The notes below the pieces were generated by a model. The model made no database searches, had not been told where the DNA came from, and saw nothing but the letters and a program-made list of their open reading frames with translations. The position numbers and the translations under genes are program-made. 64,000 nt of DNA from an uncultured Pseudodesulfovibrio sp. (lineage in GTDB: Bacteria; Desulfobacterota; Desulfovibrionia; Desulfovibrionales; Desulfovibrionaceae): assembly GCF_963664965.1 (NCBI RefSeq), contig NZ_OY761823.1, positions 1,870,001 through 1,934,000 of the forward strand. The letters are read 5' to 3'. Numbering within the stretch: the first letter of the stretch is position 1; each line of letters opens with the position of its first letter. Shown here in pieces: positions 26,089 through 35,033 of the stretch.

Positions 26089-27153
26089 TTATTCCTTTGC
26101 GGCTAAGAGTTCGTGATAAATGGTTTCGAGCTGTCCGGTAACAGTTTGGGCACGGAAGAGACGGGCGGCTTTTTCGCGACCTGCCTGTCCCATTTTCCGG
26201 GCTTCGTCCGGGTGGGCGAAAAGATATTTGACTGCTGCTGCGTAATCCTCGACCGAAGTGGCGATCAGGCCGGTGACACCGTGGTCCACCAGTTCGAGCT
26301 GGGCGTTGTCCCTGAGTCCTTGGCACGGATGCGTCACCACAGGGAGGCCGCAGGCCATAGCCTCGGCGATCACAAGCCCGAATGATTCGCCGGTGTCGTT
26401 GGCATGGGCCAGCAGTGATACGTTGTCGAGAAATGAGGCGATTTCAGCATCCGTCTGGACCGGATCGTGAAAAATGACGTTCTGTTCCAGATGGTTTTTG
26501 CGAACAAAGTCGTGCGCTTCAGGGATTCCTCCGATGACATGATAGCGGAATTCAGGGATTTCGCGAGCAAGTATGGGCAGGATGTCGAGGGCCAGTCGTG
26601 ACCATTTTCCCGGGTCGGCACGGGATATCCGTCCCGCAACCGGCAGGGTGAAGTCCCGGTCCTTGCGGGCGGTTGTTCCAAAAAAATCGGTATCCACTGG
26701 ATTATACAGAGTGGAGTAGCGTGGCGGTTGCGCGTCGATGCCGTTTTGTGCGGCGTATCGTTTGAGGCAGAAATTCGAGACAAAGAGCGTGCGGTCGATG
26801 ATGTCTGCCGAAGGAGTGGGGTCATGGCGGCCGAATACATTGGTTTCGACCACGACCGGGGTTGCGGCAAGCCGCATGGGCTTGAGCATGTCCGGTTCGG
26901 GCCAGCCTGCCCGGTGGATATGCACGATCTGCGGTTTGAATTTCAGCAGGACGTCATGGAGGTCCCCGCCGACATAGGTGTCGATACCCTGTTCTCTGAG
27001 TTGTGCCGCCCGTTCGCCATCCTGCGGACTGTACACGGCAGGATGGAAATGGTTTCGGTTCAGATTGGTGACGAAAAGCTGCATCACCTTTTCGGTGCCG
27101 CCGAGTCCGAGGGACTTGGCAACATGAAGGACGCGGACAGGATAATCAGGCAT
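26089..27153 (-). CDS. Glycosyltransferase family 4 (GT-B)
   Basis: Start at 27153 (MPDYPVRVLHVAKSLGLGGTEK) gives 354 residues; a TTG six codons upstream also exists and neither has a strong ribosome site. The GGTEKVMQLF segment near the start and the C-terminal ESFGLVIAEAMACGLPVVTHPCQGLRD (donor-binding E-x7-E) mark a GT-B fold family 4 enzyme. Donor and acceptor are unknown. With the GT2 gene downstream it probably modifies flagellin or another surface glycan. Confidence 0.82.
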   Translation of the reverse strand: MPDYPVRVLHVAKSLGLGGTEKVMQLFVTNLNRNHFHPAVYSPQDGERAAQLREQGIDTYVGGDLHDVLLKFKPQIVHIHRAGWPEPDMLKPMRLAATPVVVETNVFGRHDPTPSADIIDRTLFVSNFCLKRYAAQNGIDAQPPRYSTLYNPVDTDFFGTTARKDRDFTLPVAGRISRADPGKWSRLALDILPILAREIPEFRYHVIGGIPEAHDFVRKNHLEQNVIFHDPVQTDAEIASFLDNVSLLAHANDTGESFGLVIAEAMACGLPVVTHPCQGLRDNAQLELVDHGVTGLIATSVEDYAAAVKYLFAHPDEARKMGQAGREKAARLFRAQTVTGQLETIYHELLAAKE

Positions 27154-27217
27154 GGCTGGAAAGTGACACAAGCGGATTGTCTTGTAAACACAACACGTAA
27201 AAGAAAAGCGAACCTTT

Positions 27218-27464
27218 CAGGCTGCTGATAAAGGCCCGATTGGGGCGTTGCTGCGAAAAGATCAAACCCTCGCGTACGGGGAGTACGCATCGGCCTTGCT
27301 CTTTTCTTGCGCCTGCCACTCGAACCTTTCTCAGCAGCCTGCCAGAAAGGATAAAGGCTCGATTGGGTCGTTGCTGCGAAAAGACCAAACCCTCGCGTAC
27401 GGGGAGTACGCATCGGCCTTGCTCTTTTCTTGCGCCTACCACTCGAACCTTTCTCAGCAGCCTG
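27218..27464. repeat. Tandem 123-bp repeat bounded by 11-bp inverted repeats
   Basis: Two near-identical units start at 27227 and 27350 (period 123 bp). The array begins with CAGGCTGCTGA (27218-27228), and each unit ends with its reverse complement TCAGCAGCCTG (27331-27341, 27454-27464). Each unit contains a GCGTAC/GTACGC hairpin. Open frames inside it are products of the duplication. It fills most of the gap between the GT4 gene and fliS. A shorter relative is at 44812-44878. Confidence 0.85.
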
Positions 27465-27487
27465 TCTGAATGAGCTTTGCCAATAAT

Positions 27488-27517
27488 CGAAGCGGCCCGC
27501 TGATGCGGGCCGCTTCG
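27488..27517 (-). terminator. Hairpin after fliS
   Basis: CGAAGCGGCCCGC/GCGGGCCGCTTCG is a perfect 13-bp stem with a 4-nt loop, 3 bp past the fliS stop. The following bases are only partly T-rich, so termination strength is uncertain. Confidence 0.65.
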
Positions 27518-27520
27518 TAT

Positions 27521-28180
27521 TTATCTATTGTTGTTGGTGTAGGCGTTGGCTGCGCGGAATTTGGCCGCATTGAATCCGGTGCGGAGTTTTGGCGGCGCAA
27601 CGGGCTTTGGCGGTGTTGCCGGGGCCTGTTTCGGTTTTGGCTGTGCATCGGCCTTCGGAGGCGCGGCAGGCGGTTGCTGTGCAGCCTGCGGTGCGACAGG
27701 TGCCTGCGGCTTGGGCGGGGAAACCTGCGACGCGGGCGGGGCCTGGGGAGCCGCTCGGGGCGGAGCCGGAGCCTTGGCCTGAGTCGGGGTTTCCGCAGGT
27801 GCGCCCTTGCCGTCATGTATGGGAACGATCTGCGCGTAGGCGGACCGCAGTCCATCGAGAATTTTGATGACATCGTCGATCATCTTGTTGTCCAGACGTA
27901 TGTTCGCCTTGACCAGTTGCGACGTGCAGAATCCATAGAGTTGCGCGAGTTTGGGGGTGATGTCACCGCCCTTTTCCTTGTTCAGTGAGTCTGCGAGTTC
28001 ATGGATGATCGCCATCGCCTTGGAGATGTAAATCCCTTTTTTGGCATAATCCTTGTTGTCGATTTCGATCTTCGCACGCTTGAGGAACTTGATCGCTGCT
28101 TCATAGAGCATGATCAGAAGTTCTCCCTGCGTGGTCGTTTCGACCTGGGTTGCGAGGTATGCACGTGCTGGATTGGCCAT
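27521..28180 (-). CDS. fliS: Flagellin export chaperone FliS with a Pro/Ala-rich tail
   Basis: The first 125 residues form the helical FliS chaperone (YLATQVETTTQGELLIMLYEAAIKFLKRA), which holds flagellin until export. Residues 126-219 form a long Pro/Ala/Gln/Lys-rich, low-complexity tail ending RTGFNAAKFRAANAYTNNNR. FliS is usually about 130 residues, so the tail is an addition. The NAAKFRAANAY ending is helical-looking and could be a binding peptide. It is directly downstream of fliD, as usual. Confidence 0.88.
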   Translation of the reverse strand: MANPARAYLATQVETTTQGELLIMLYEAAIKFLKRAKIEIDNKDYAKKGIYISKAMAIIHELADSLNKEKGGDITPKLAQLYGFCTSQLVKANIRLDNKMIDDVIKILDGLRSAYAQIVPIHDGKGAPAETPTQAKAPAPPRAAPQAPPASQVSPPKPQAPVAPQAAQQPPAAPPKADAQPKPKQAPATPPKPVAPPKLRTGFNAAKFRAANAYTNNNR

Positions 28181-28203
28181 TTGCTATTCTCCTGAGCTTG
28201 TTC

Positions 28204-29941
28204 CTAAGAGCTTAATTGCGTAATTGCCGATGTGAGCTGCGTTTGTTTCAGGTTATACTGTCCAAGCAGCGTGTCGAGTCTGGCAAATTTGAGTTTCATG
28301 GTTCTTTCCAGTTTTTCGATTCGCCTGTTTTCATAGGCGATTTTATCGTCAATGGAATCCATGATGTCATTGTAGTTGTTTTGAAGAACGGCAAGAGGGC
28401 CGCCTTCGTTGGTAAATTTGTTGAAAGGCTTGGTCAGTTCCGTAAGCTCGTCGATCATCTCTCCGGACTTACCCTGCTTGAGAGAGATCGTACCGCTGTG
28501 CGTTGCCGGCCGAGGTGTCATCCAGTTGGATTACCAGACCTGTTGCATCGCCGTTCATGGCAGTGATACTCCAGCCGGACACGCTCGCTTCGACGCCATT
28601 GATCGTGGCGCTGGTGATTTGGGTACCGTCGCTGACCACTTCTATTTCGTAGTCACCCGGTTTGGTCGTTCCATTGATGCGGGAGTGATAGCTGAGATCA
28701 CTGGTGTCGCTTCCGCCCTCATAGTCTGCGGCAAAGAGTCGGGCCACCGCCTGCGGATCGTCGTCCAGAGCCTTGTCGAGTTCTTTCATGTCGATCTTGA
28801 GGAGGCCGTACGTGCTTGATCCCTGAGTGGCGTCTGTCAGTATCCCGATCTGGGAGAGTGCGGAATATTTATCACCTTTACCCGTGTCCGGATCATAAAT
28901 CTGAAAGCCGACGCCCATCTCGGCAGTGATGTTTTTCAGTTTTTGGGAAATGATGTCCACGCCGTAGTTGCCGGTCAGGATGGACCCGATTTTTTCATTT
29001 TCCTCATCGTTATCACTGTCCATGGAAACCGAGGCAGTGCCGTCCACTTTGGTAATGGCCTGGACCCGTGCCCTGATCGCGTTGACCTCATCGACGAATT
29101 TGACGATATTTTCCTTGATCGCCTCCTTGTCGGTGGTCACGTTGATCTGTACTTCCGTTCCGGGTCTGGCGCTCTTGAAGTTGAGCGTCAGGCCTTCGAT
29201 GACATCGTCCACCACGTTGGACGAGCGTTCGATCCAGTCTGCCGCTCCGGGAGGAAACCCGTTGACCTTGATCTGAGAATTGGCGGCGTTCTGCGTCTCG
29301 TTGAAATCTGAGTTGTTGAAAATGATGTCACCGGCATTTGATATGACGAGCTGGTTGTCCGCGCCTTGATCGAGGCCGTTGATCTGCAGGTGATAGACTG
29401 ATCCGTCAAAAATAGTCGAAGCGCGTATGACACCACTGGATTCCGGGTGGGTATTGATGATGTTGACGAATGTCGCCACAGATATGCCGGCACCTATGTT
29501 GCTGATGGTGTGCGTCTTTCCCGCGTAAGAAAAAGTGAAGTTCGTATCAGTGTTGGTGATCGGGTCCCCGAGCGAACTGACGCCTGACGCCGTGATTTGT
29601 ACGTCGGCTGATGCCAATTGCCCGATCTCAATGACGTGCGCGCCCTGTTGAGCATCGCTGTTGGCTGTCGCCGTGAGGATGGATGTATCCGCGCTGCTGA
29701 CGGACTTGCTCATGAATTCATTGACGGTATCAAGCTTCTCAAGTGTGGTCTTGAGAGACAGCATCTGGGTGTTGAGATCCTTGAACTGAGTGTTCTTCTG
29801 CTGCCAGGATGATTTCCATGTTTCAAGACGGGTGACGCGCTTCTTTTCGACATCGACAAGGCCGTCAACGAGCTGATTGAAGTCAGTTCCGTTGCCGAGT
29901 CCGGTAAAGTTTATTGCACCTGAGGTATACGTTTCTGCCAT
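28204..29941 (-). pseudogene. fliD: Flagellar filament capping protein FliD, split by a frameshift
   Basis: The first 490 codons (start 29941, stop 28469) encode most of FliD, from MAETYTSGAINFTGLGNGTDF to a hyper-variable middle. The conserved C-terminus (SGTISLKQGKSGEMIDELTELTKP, then ENRRIEKLERTMKLKFARLDTLLGQYN) is in another frame (28204-28521). One extra base near 28495-28505 explains the break; removal restores a protein of about 578 residues. There is no homopolymer at the site. FliD caps the growing filament, so loss of the C-terminus should harm filament growth. A sequencing error is possible. Confidence 0.8.
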
Positions 29942-29994
29942 GGCTTTTCCTATGTGGAATATTTTTCCCGGTTACATCGGGTCGCCATCAATCC

Positions 29995-30010
29995 TGCAAT
30001 CCTGGTGCCA
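29995..30010 (-). promoter_or_regulatory. Sigma-54-type promoter of fliD
   Basis: The minus strand reads TGGCACCAGGATTGCA, with the GG and GC exactly 10 bases apart, as required at -24/-12. It lies 54 bp upstream of the fliD start, in keeping with RpoN control of middle flagellar genes. Confidence 0.75.
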
Positions 30011-30044
30011 GAAAAGCATCGTTTTTTGTCCTATTGAAATCAAA

Positions 30045-30073
30045 GGCCGAGCCCCCACTGAGGGAGCTCGGCC
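30045..30073 (-). terminator. Terminator of the flagellin gene
   Basis: GGCCGAGC (30045-30052) and GCTCGGCC (30066-30073) pair, and TTT follows on the minus strand. It separates fliC from the fliD promoter. Confidence 0.7.
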
Positions 30074-30106
30074 GCATGCGCGCAGAGTATGCGACTTGAG
30101 TCACCG

Positions 30107-30991
30107 CTAGCCGATGAGGGACAGAGCCATCCTCGGCAGGGAGTTGGCCTGGGACAGCATGGAGACTGAGGCCTGAGTGAGAATCTGGTTCCTGACGAAC
30201 TGGGTCATCTCGGTTGCGACGTCAACGTCGGAGATGCGGGATTCCGCAGCCTGGACGTTTTCAGCCTGAATCTGCAGGACCGAAACGGTGTTTTCCAGTC
30301 TGTTCTGCAAGGCACCGAGGTTAGCGCGGATCTTATCCTTGGAGATGATCGCGTTATTGAGGACATCCAGAGACCGCTGGGCCAGAGCCTGAGTGGAAAT
30401 GGATGCACCGTCGCCGGTACCTGCTCCGAGGCCGACACCAAGGGCGGATGCCGTGGAGTTGTCGATCTGGATGTAGTAGTAGTCTTCGGAAGAGTCGTTG
30501 CCGTTACCGAAGTGGACCTTCAACTGACCGGTGGAGGTCAGGCCTTCACCGCTGTGAGTACCGGACAGGTTACCATTGAGCAGGTGAATGCCGTTGAAGT
30601 CAGTGGAGTTGGCGATACGGGTGATTTCCGAAGCCATGGCCTGATACTCGGAGTCGATGATCAGACGCTGGTCAGAGTTGTAGGTACCCGTGGATGCCTG
30701 CATTGCCAGTTCCTTCATGCGGATCAGCTTTTCATCGATAACGCCGAGGGCGCCGTCAGCTGTCTGGATGAGGGAAATGGAGTCGTTTGCGTTACGCACA
30801 CCCTGGTTCAGGGCGGTGATGTCTGCACGCATCAATTCGCGGACAGCCAGACCAGCGGCGTCATCCGATGCCTGACCGATACGCAGACCGGAAGACAAAC
30901 GGCGGGTTGAAGTTTCAAGAGCTCCGAAGTGGCTGCCGAGGTTTCGAGCAGCGTTCATTGCCATCATGTTGTTGTTAATAACCAGGGACAT
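30107..30991 (-). CDS. fliC: Flagellin
   Basis: The start at 30991 (MSLVINNNMMAMNAARNLG) follows a very strong AAGGAGG site and gives 294 residues; 15 further codons upstream are open but not needed. Both conserved ends are present: the N-terminal D0/D1 helices (RRLSSGLRIGQASDDAAGLAV) and the C-terminal SVLQIQAENVQAAESRISDVDVA followed by QANSLPRMALSLIG. The variable middle is short (about residues 150-200). A sigma-28-type promoter lies about 95 bp upstream. Filament glycosylation is suggested by the glycosyltransferase genes nearby. Confidence 0.95.
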   Translation of the reverse strand: MSLVINNNMMAMNAARNLGSHFGALETSTRRLSSGLRIGQASDDAAGLAVRELMRADITALNQGVRNANDSISLIQTADGALGVIDEKLIRMKELAMQASTGTYNSDQRLIIDSEYQAMASEITRIANSTDFNGIHLLNGNLSGTHSGEGLTSTGQLKVHFGNGNDSSEDYYYIQIDNSTASALGVGLGAGTGDGASISTQALAQRSLDVLNNAIISKDKIRANLGALQNRLENTVSVLQIQAENVQAAESRISDVDVATEMTQFVRNQILTQASVSMLSQANSLPRMALSLIG

Positions 30992-31084
30992 AATTTCCTC
31001 CTTGAAATTGTTCCGGCTTCCATGCCTGAGGTTCACACCCGGCTCTTATGATTTTCCGGGTACACCTTTCGCTTGTTGCTCTAC

Positions 31085-31111
31085 TCATCGTCCGTCTGGC
31101 AGAAAACTTTA
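31085..31111 (-). promoter_or_regulatory. Sigma-28 (FliA) promoter of fliC
   Basis: TAAAGTTT (31111-31104), an 11-base spacer and GACGATGA (31092-31085) on the minus strand match the FliA consensus TAAAGTTT-N11-GCCGATAA, with 6 of 8 in the -10. Confidence 0.82.
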
Positions 31112-31268
31112 GGTCCATTGAACAAATTTTTATGTTTGAAATTCAGGAAAGATAAAATGAATTTGACGAGGAGAATCGCGTGGTCAGAACACACTGAAAG
31201 AGCCTGTTTCCAGAAAAGGAAAGAGGTTCTGTCAGGATAGCTGGAAAAAAGGGGTGGCCGTCGAACGG

Positions 31269-32951
31269 TTACGTAGAGAAGGTGCTACGCATGACCTTGA
31301 TAAGCTTGGATATTCTTATCTCGTAGGTGTGTTCGGCCAGAATTCTTTTTCGTGCGGCTCGGGAAACTTTGTCACGCAAGGCCTTGTCGGAAAGATATTG
31401 CCGAATCAGGCTCGGGATTTCATCCGGGTGATGGTAGACCGCCGCTTCGGTGCTCAAGTCGAAGAGGTCTTCCATTTGTTTCCGGTGATCGGTCAGGACG
31501 AATCCGCCGCAGGCCGGTACGTCGAATACGCGTTGGTTGACTGCGCCGATCATCTGGCGGCTCGTGCAGTTGAAGTTTATTTTCGACTGGGGGTAGAAGC
31601 GCGGCAGTTCCTTGTAATAGTCAAGGCCGGGGATATGCCGCCAGTTTCTGCTGGCGCCAAGAATATTTTTCCACCCGGAATCGCCGACAATGAGCGGGGC
31701 GAATTGGAGGGTGCGGGCTACGCAGTCGAACCGGTATTGACGAGTGGCTTCCCATGTTATCAGTGATTCCAGAGCCAGACGGGCCTCTGGTGTCGGCAGG
31801 CTGTCGTGAAATGCACGCCAGTCTGGCCGCTTGTCTTTCAGGTGTTCGACGACATCGGTTTCCCCCGATGCACCAAATCCTGCGGCGATGTTCTCATATT
31901 CCTTCTGCATCTGTGGCGTGAGGAGAGCGTCATGCAGGCTGGTCGCCACGGGTCGGGTCATGGAGTTGCCGACAAAGGAGACGTCACATGACCATTCCGG
32001 AATCCTGTTGTCGCTCAGGTTCGGCCTGAAACGTGCGGGGTCCGTGGCCAGCGGCAGATAGTGGACATTCTGAAATCCCTTGTCCCGCATCTGGCCGAGA
32101 TTGCCTGCGTCAAAGGTGAATATCGCGGTGTTGTCCGCGCCCGGGTGGGCGTATTCATGAAGGATGAGATGCGGATTGTCCACGAACCACGAGGCGAGCG
32201 GTAGCCCCATGTCGCTCAGCAGGCCTGCCAGTTTCCCTTCCCGGTCCAGCCCGAAATGATTGACGGTCAGGATAAAGTCCGGTTTGAAGTCGATGACGGC
32301 CTTGAGCAATTTTTCTATGAAGTCCTGACTGCCGGTGCCGGTTTGATCGAGAGTAATGGTTTGATGTGCAATGCCGAGGCGTTGCAGGGATGAGAGAATC
32401 TCGTCGCAAAGGAAATAGCTGGAGTTGAAAAACAGGATACGCGGTGTGGCTGATTCGAATTTCGGGTAGCGTGCCTGAGTCCAGAAGTCGGTCTTTGCCT
32501 GTTCTTTCAGGGTGTCGGCCAGCAGGCCATAGTAGTCTCGGTTCAGGCGCAGGTAGAGTGGAAGGAGGACTGGTGCGAACGGTTTGCCGCCATTGTCTGC
32601 CTGCCACCGGATGAGTCGGTCCATTGCCGCCTGCGGGTTGGCATCGTCAATCCAGAGGATATTGTCGCGTTCGGCTGTTTTTCTGCTGCCGGAGATTTCG
32701 CTGATGGCTGATTCCCGGTCTATGACGGCGATGGGGCCGTGCTGCGCGAGTTCGGATAAGCAGTGTCCTAGTCCTGCGCCGATGAGGACTGGCAGGGTGC
32801 CGTCCGGGACCTGCGCCGCAAGATCGGCTTCCCGCTGTAAGCCGTTTCGCCCCCAGAGGTGCCAGGTCTTGCCATTGATATGGATACGGATATCGGACAG
32901 TCCGTCCGAGTCTGTCACTGCCTCGGCAGAATAGGGGGTAGCGCTTTTCAT
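31269..32951 (-). CDS. CgeB-like glycosyltransferase
   Basis: This 560-residue protein has an N-terminal Rossmann-like part (about residues 20-180, with [16 protein letters not shown] and PIAVIDRE) and a C-terminal GT-B-like region (about 185-555) of the CgeB/DUF3880 type, with [51 protein letters not shown] and [13 protein letters not shown]. Genes of this kind often lie next to flagellin genes in Desulfovibrio-like bacteria, so flagellin glycosylation is the likely role. It is upstream of fliC on the same strand, with its own promoter region. Confidence 0.82.
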   Translation of the reverse strand: MKSATPYSAEAVTDSDGLSDIRIHINGKTWHLWGRNGLQREADLAAQVPDGTLPVLIGAGLGHCLSELAQHGPIAVIDRESAISEISGSRKTAERDNILWIDDANPQAAMDRLIRWQADNGGKPFAPVLLPLYLRLNRDYYGLLADTLKEQAKTDFWTQARYPKFESATPRILFFNSSYFLCDEILSSLQRLGIAHQTITLDQTGTGSQDFIEKLLKAVIDFKPDFILTVNHFGLDREGKLAGLLSDMGLPLASWFVDNPHLILHEYAHPGADNTAIFTFDAGNLGQMRDKGFQNVHYLPLATDPARFRPNLSDNRIPEWSCDVSFVGNSMTRPVATSLHDALLTPQMQKEYENIAAGFGASGETDVVEHLKDKRPDWRAFHDSLPTPEARLALESLITWEATRQYRFDCVARTLQFAPLIVGDSGWKNILGASRNWRHIPGLDYYKELPRFYPQSKINFNCTSRQMIGAVNQRVFDVPACGGFVLTDHRKQMEDLFDLSTEAAVYHHPDEIPSLIRQYLSDKALRDKVSRAARKRILAEHTYEIRISKLIKVMRSTFST

Positions 32952-33045
32952 GGTCAGGGTATGTACTGCATATTCCGCACCTCATGCAAGGGCTGCGTCT
33001 ATAATATAGTAATACCCTTCCGGAACTGTCTGCCGGTTGAAGGAA

Positions 33046-33075
33046 AAGCCCCGGAACCGTTCAGTTTCGGGGCTT
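33046..33075 (-). terminator. Terminator of the AsmA-like gene
   Basis: AAGCCCCG and CGGGGCTT pair around a 14-nt loop with TTTT on the minus strand, about 30 bp past the stop at 33105. Confidence 0.7.
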
Positions 33076-33104
33076 CTGTTCGTTTGGGTGTTGTTCAGGG
33101 GCGA

Positions 33105-33890
33105 TTAGTCGGAGCCGCCGAAGAGTCCCTTGATGGTGCTGCCGATGGACTCGCTGCCGCTGGATACGCCGTCAATGGCCTTGCCGAGCGATTCCTGAAG
33201 CTGCTTGCCGACCTGCATGACCGAACCGGCGATGTCGCCTGTCATGGATTTGAGAATGATGGCAAAGGCTTCTGCCGGAGACGTTTCCTTTTCCTTGCCG
33301 ATGTCCTTGATGTGCAGGTCCGGCAGGTCGATGCCCATGCCTTTTTCCTGACCGAAAGCGGCCAGCATGGAGCCGCCGAGATTGATTCGCCCGTTCTTGA
33401 CGATGAAGTTGTTGATCTGGATTTTCTTTTCCGAACCGGTGCTGTCAGCTTTTTCGGTTGTTTCTTTTTTGGTGGTCTTTTTTTCGCTGGAAATGGTCTT
33501 GTTGACGTTGTTCAGGATGGTCTTGAAGTTGTCGGTTTTTCCTTTTTTCTCGTAGCTGATGATCGGACCGTCGATGAAAATTTCTTCGATGATGATTCGA
33601 TCCGAAGTCAGGGAGTCGGTGTCCACCTTGATTCGGATGGTGTCGCATTCCAGTGCGTTTGGCAGGGAGAATCCTTTGGGGTTACCCAGCAGGAAATCTT
33701 CCAGCGAACCCGAGCCGGAAAGGATGGAGATGTCTGCCGAGCCGAGTTTTACCTCGGTCTTGGTGATCTGCGGGCCGTACGTTTCCGTGGCGGTTTTGAT
33801 GATCGATCCAAGGTTGAGAATTGCGAGAACGATCATGGCTATGATGCCCAGAACAACAGCGCTTCCGCCGATGAGGAAGATTTTTTTCAT
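33105..33890 (-). CDS. AsmA-like membrane-anchored protein of unknown function
   Basis: The start at 33890 (MKKIFLIGGSAVVLG) has an AGGAG site and gives 261 residues. One N-terminal membrane helix (about residues 4-26) anchors a periplasmic part with beta-rich AsmA/DUF748-like features (IRIKVDTDSLTSDRIIIEEIFIDGP, then IQINNFIVKNGRINLGG) and a Lys/Thr/Glu-rich stretch in the middle (about residues 135-160). AsmA-type proteins are linked to phospholipid transport or outer-membrane assembly. The match is by pattern and is not firm. Confidence 0.65.
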   Translation of the reverse strand: MKKIFLIGGSAVVLGIIAMIVLAILNLGSIIKTATETYGPQITKTEVKLGSADISILSGSGSLEDFLLGNPKGFSLPNALECDTIRIKVDTDSLTSDRIIIEEIFIDGPIISYEKKGKTDNFKTILNNVNKTISSEKKTTKKETTEKADSTGSEKKIQINNFIVKNGRINLGGSMLAAFGQEKGMGIDLPDLHIKDIGKEKETSPAEAFAIILKSMTGDIAGSVMQVGKQLQESLGKAIDGVSSGSESIGSTIKGLFGGSD

Positions 33891-33970
33891 GTGAACTCCT
33901 GCGTGTATTAATTTCCAATTTATAAACAATATGTTGAAAGGCGGCAGAATGCAACCTTGACGCAGGAATG

Positions 33971-34945
33971 CTATTCCAGCAACGGCAGCGGCGGGTCGGC
34001 GAAATACGCATTCGGCGGTGCCGGGTTGCCCGAGAAATCCGCATCCATCGAAGGGCCGGTTTCAGGCAGCGCTATCGGTTCATTGTCGAACACTGCCGGT
34101 TCAATGCGGCGGCACAGAGCGGCGGCCCTGTCTGCCGCTTCATTCATCATTTCCTCGGCGGTCATACAAATTTTTTTGCCTGTCTTGGGGTGGAGGAAGC
34201 TGATATGGCCCGTGACCATGGAAGACTGACGCATGAGCTGCGGAGCGTAAAACAGCGTGGCTATTTCCCGGATGGAGCCGGGAAGAATGGGGAAAAGCGC
34301 GAACAGGGCTGCGGAAAGAGGCCGGATTGCGGATGCCTGTTGCATTGTGGCGAATGTTCGCCAAGCGGTGTTGAGTGCGCTTGTCATCTGTTGAGGGGAA
34401 GAGTCGGCCATGGTAGCCAGTTCCCGTGTGGGAAGCCCCGTTGCGAACAGGTCCGGGCATTGCCTGAGGTGTTCGCGCATGGAATATTGCTTCCGGCCGA
34501 TCATTTCCGGGCAGAGGACCATATCCATGAGTGATTCGAGGGCGCGGTGCCGTTGCTGTGCTTTTGAGGCCCGTGTTTTGTCGCTGGCGTGGTAGTCGCC
34601 GGTGAAGTACCAGACCATCGGATGAAAGACCGCGTCTGCAAGGATGTGCGAGATCAGTCCGACAAGCAGGGCGGACGGCAGTTCCTTGTCCGTCATGGCC
34701 TGTGCATGGCGCGCTTGGACGCGAACAAGGGCAAAGGTATCGTTGTTGCCCGAGCCATGAATCGTGTTGCCCAGAGAACGGATGGGGCGGCACGTTGGCA
34801 GCACGCCGTAGAATGCGACGTCGGGCAGGATGGAGCCGAGTAGCAGTCCTTGCGGGCAGCGGGACAGCGCGGCGGAAAAACGGGTGTCGCCGAGTCGGGT
34901 TGCAGTGCGTTCGGCTATCTTGAAGTGTGTCAGTTCCTTGGGCAT
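33971..34945 (-). CDS. Zinc-dependent phospholipase C-like protein
   Basis: The start at 34945 (MPKELTHFKIAERTATRLG) gives 324 residues. A longer open stretch upstream reads through into the divergent gene and is rejected. The N-terminal THF, the LPDVAFYG segment and the SHILADAVFHPMVWYFTG segment place Asp and His residues as in the Zn_dep_PLPC family, whose enzymes cleave phospholipids. The C-terminal 150 residues have no match that I recognise. No signal peptide is seen, so it may act in the cytoplasm. Confidence 0.7.
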   Translation of the reverse strand: MPKELTHFKIAERTATRLGDTRFSAALSRCPQGLLLGSILPDVAFYGVLPTCRPIRSLGNTIHGSGNNDTFALVRVQARHAQAMTDKELPSALLVGLISHILADAVFHPMVWYFTGDYHASDKTRASKAQQRHRALESLMDMVLCPEMIGRKQYSMREHLRQCPDLFATGLPTRELATMADSSPQQMTSALNTAWRTFATMQQASAIRPLSAALFALFPILPGSIREIATLFYAPQLMRQSSMVTGHISFLHPKTGKKICMTAEEMMNEAADRAAALCRRIEPAVFDNEPIALPETGPSMDADFSGNPAPPNAYFADPPLPLLE

Positions 34946-35033
34946 GGCTCTCGATCCGGGTTGCGTTTTATGTATCGTACTTGATACCGTTGTTTCCGCA
35001 AAGAAAACTTTCAGCAGAAAATGGGACAAGATA

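Noticed and set aside
27218-27464. Possible CRISPR array.
   Set aside because: There are only two direct units of 123 bp with no spacers and no cas genes.
27084-27473. Small open frames on both strands in the 27-kb repeat.
   Set aside because: Their repeats come from the 123-bp DNA duplication, and start sites lack ribosome sites.
31269-32951. CgeB-like protein as a spore-coat gene.
   Set aside because: The name comes from a Bacillus relative; the position next to flagellin and the lack of sporulation genes favour flagellar glycosylation.
34830-35033. Longer N-terminus for the shikimate-kinase-like protein.
   Set aside because: It overlaps the start region of the divergent phospholipase-like gene by more than 100 bp, and the added residues look non-coding.
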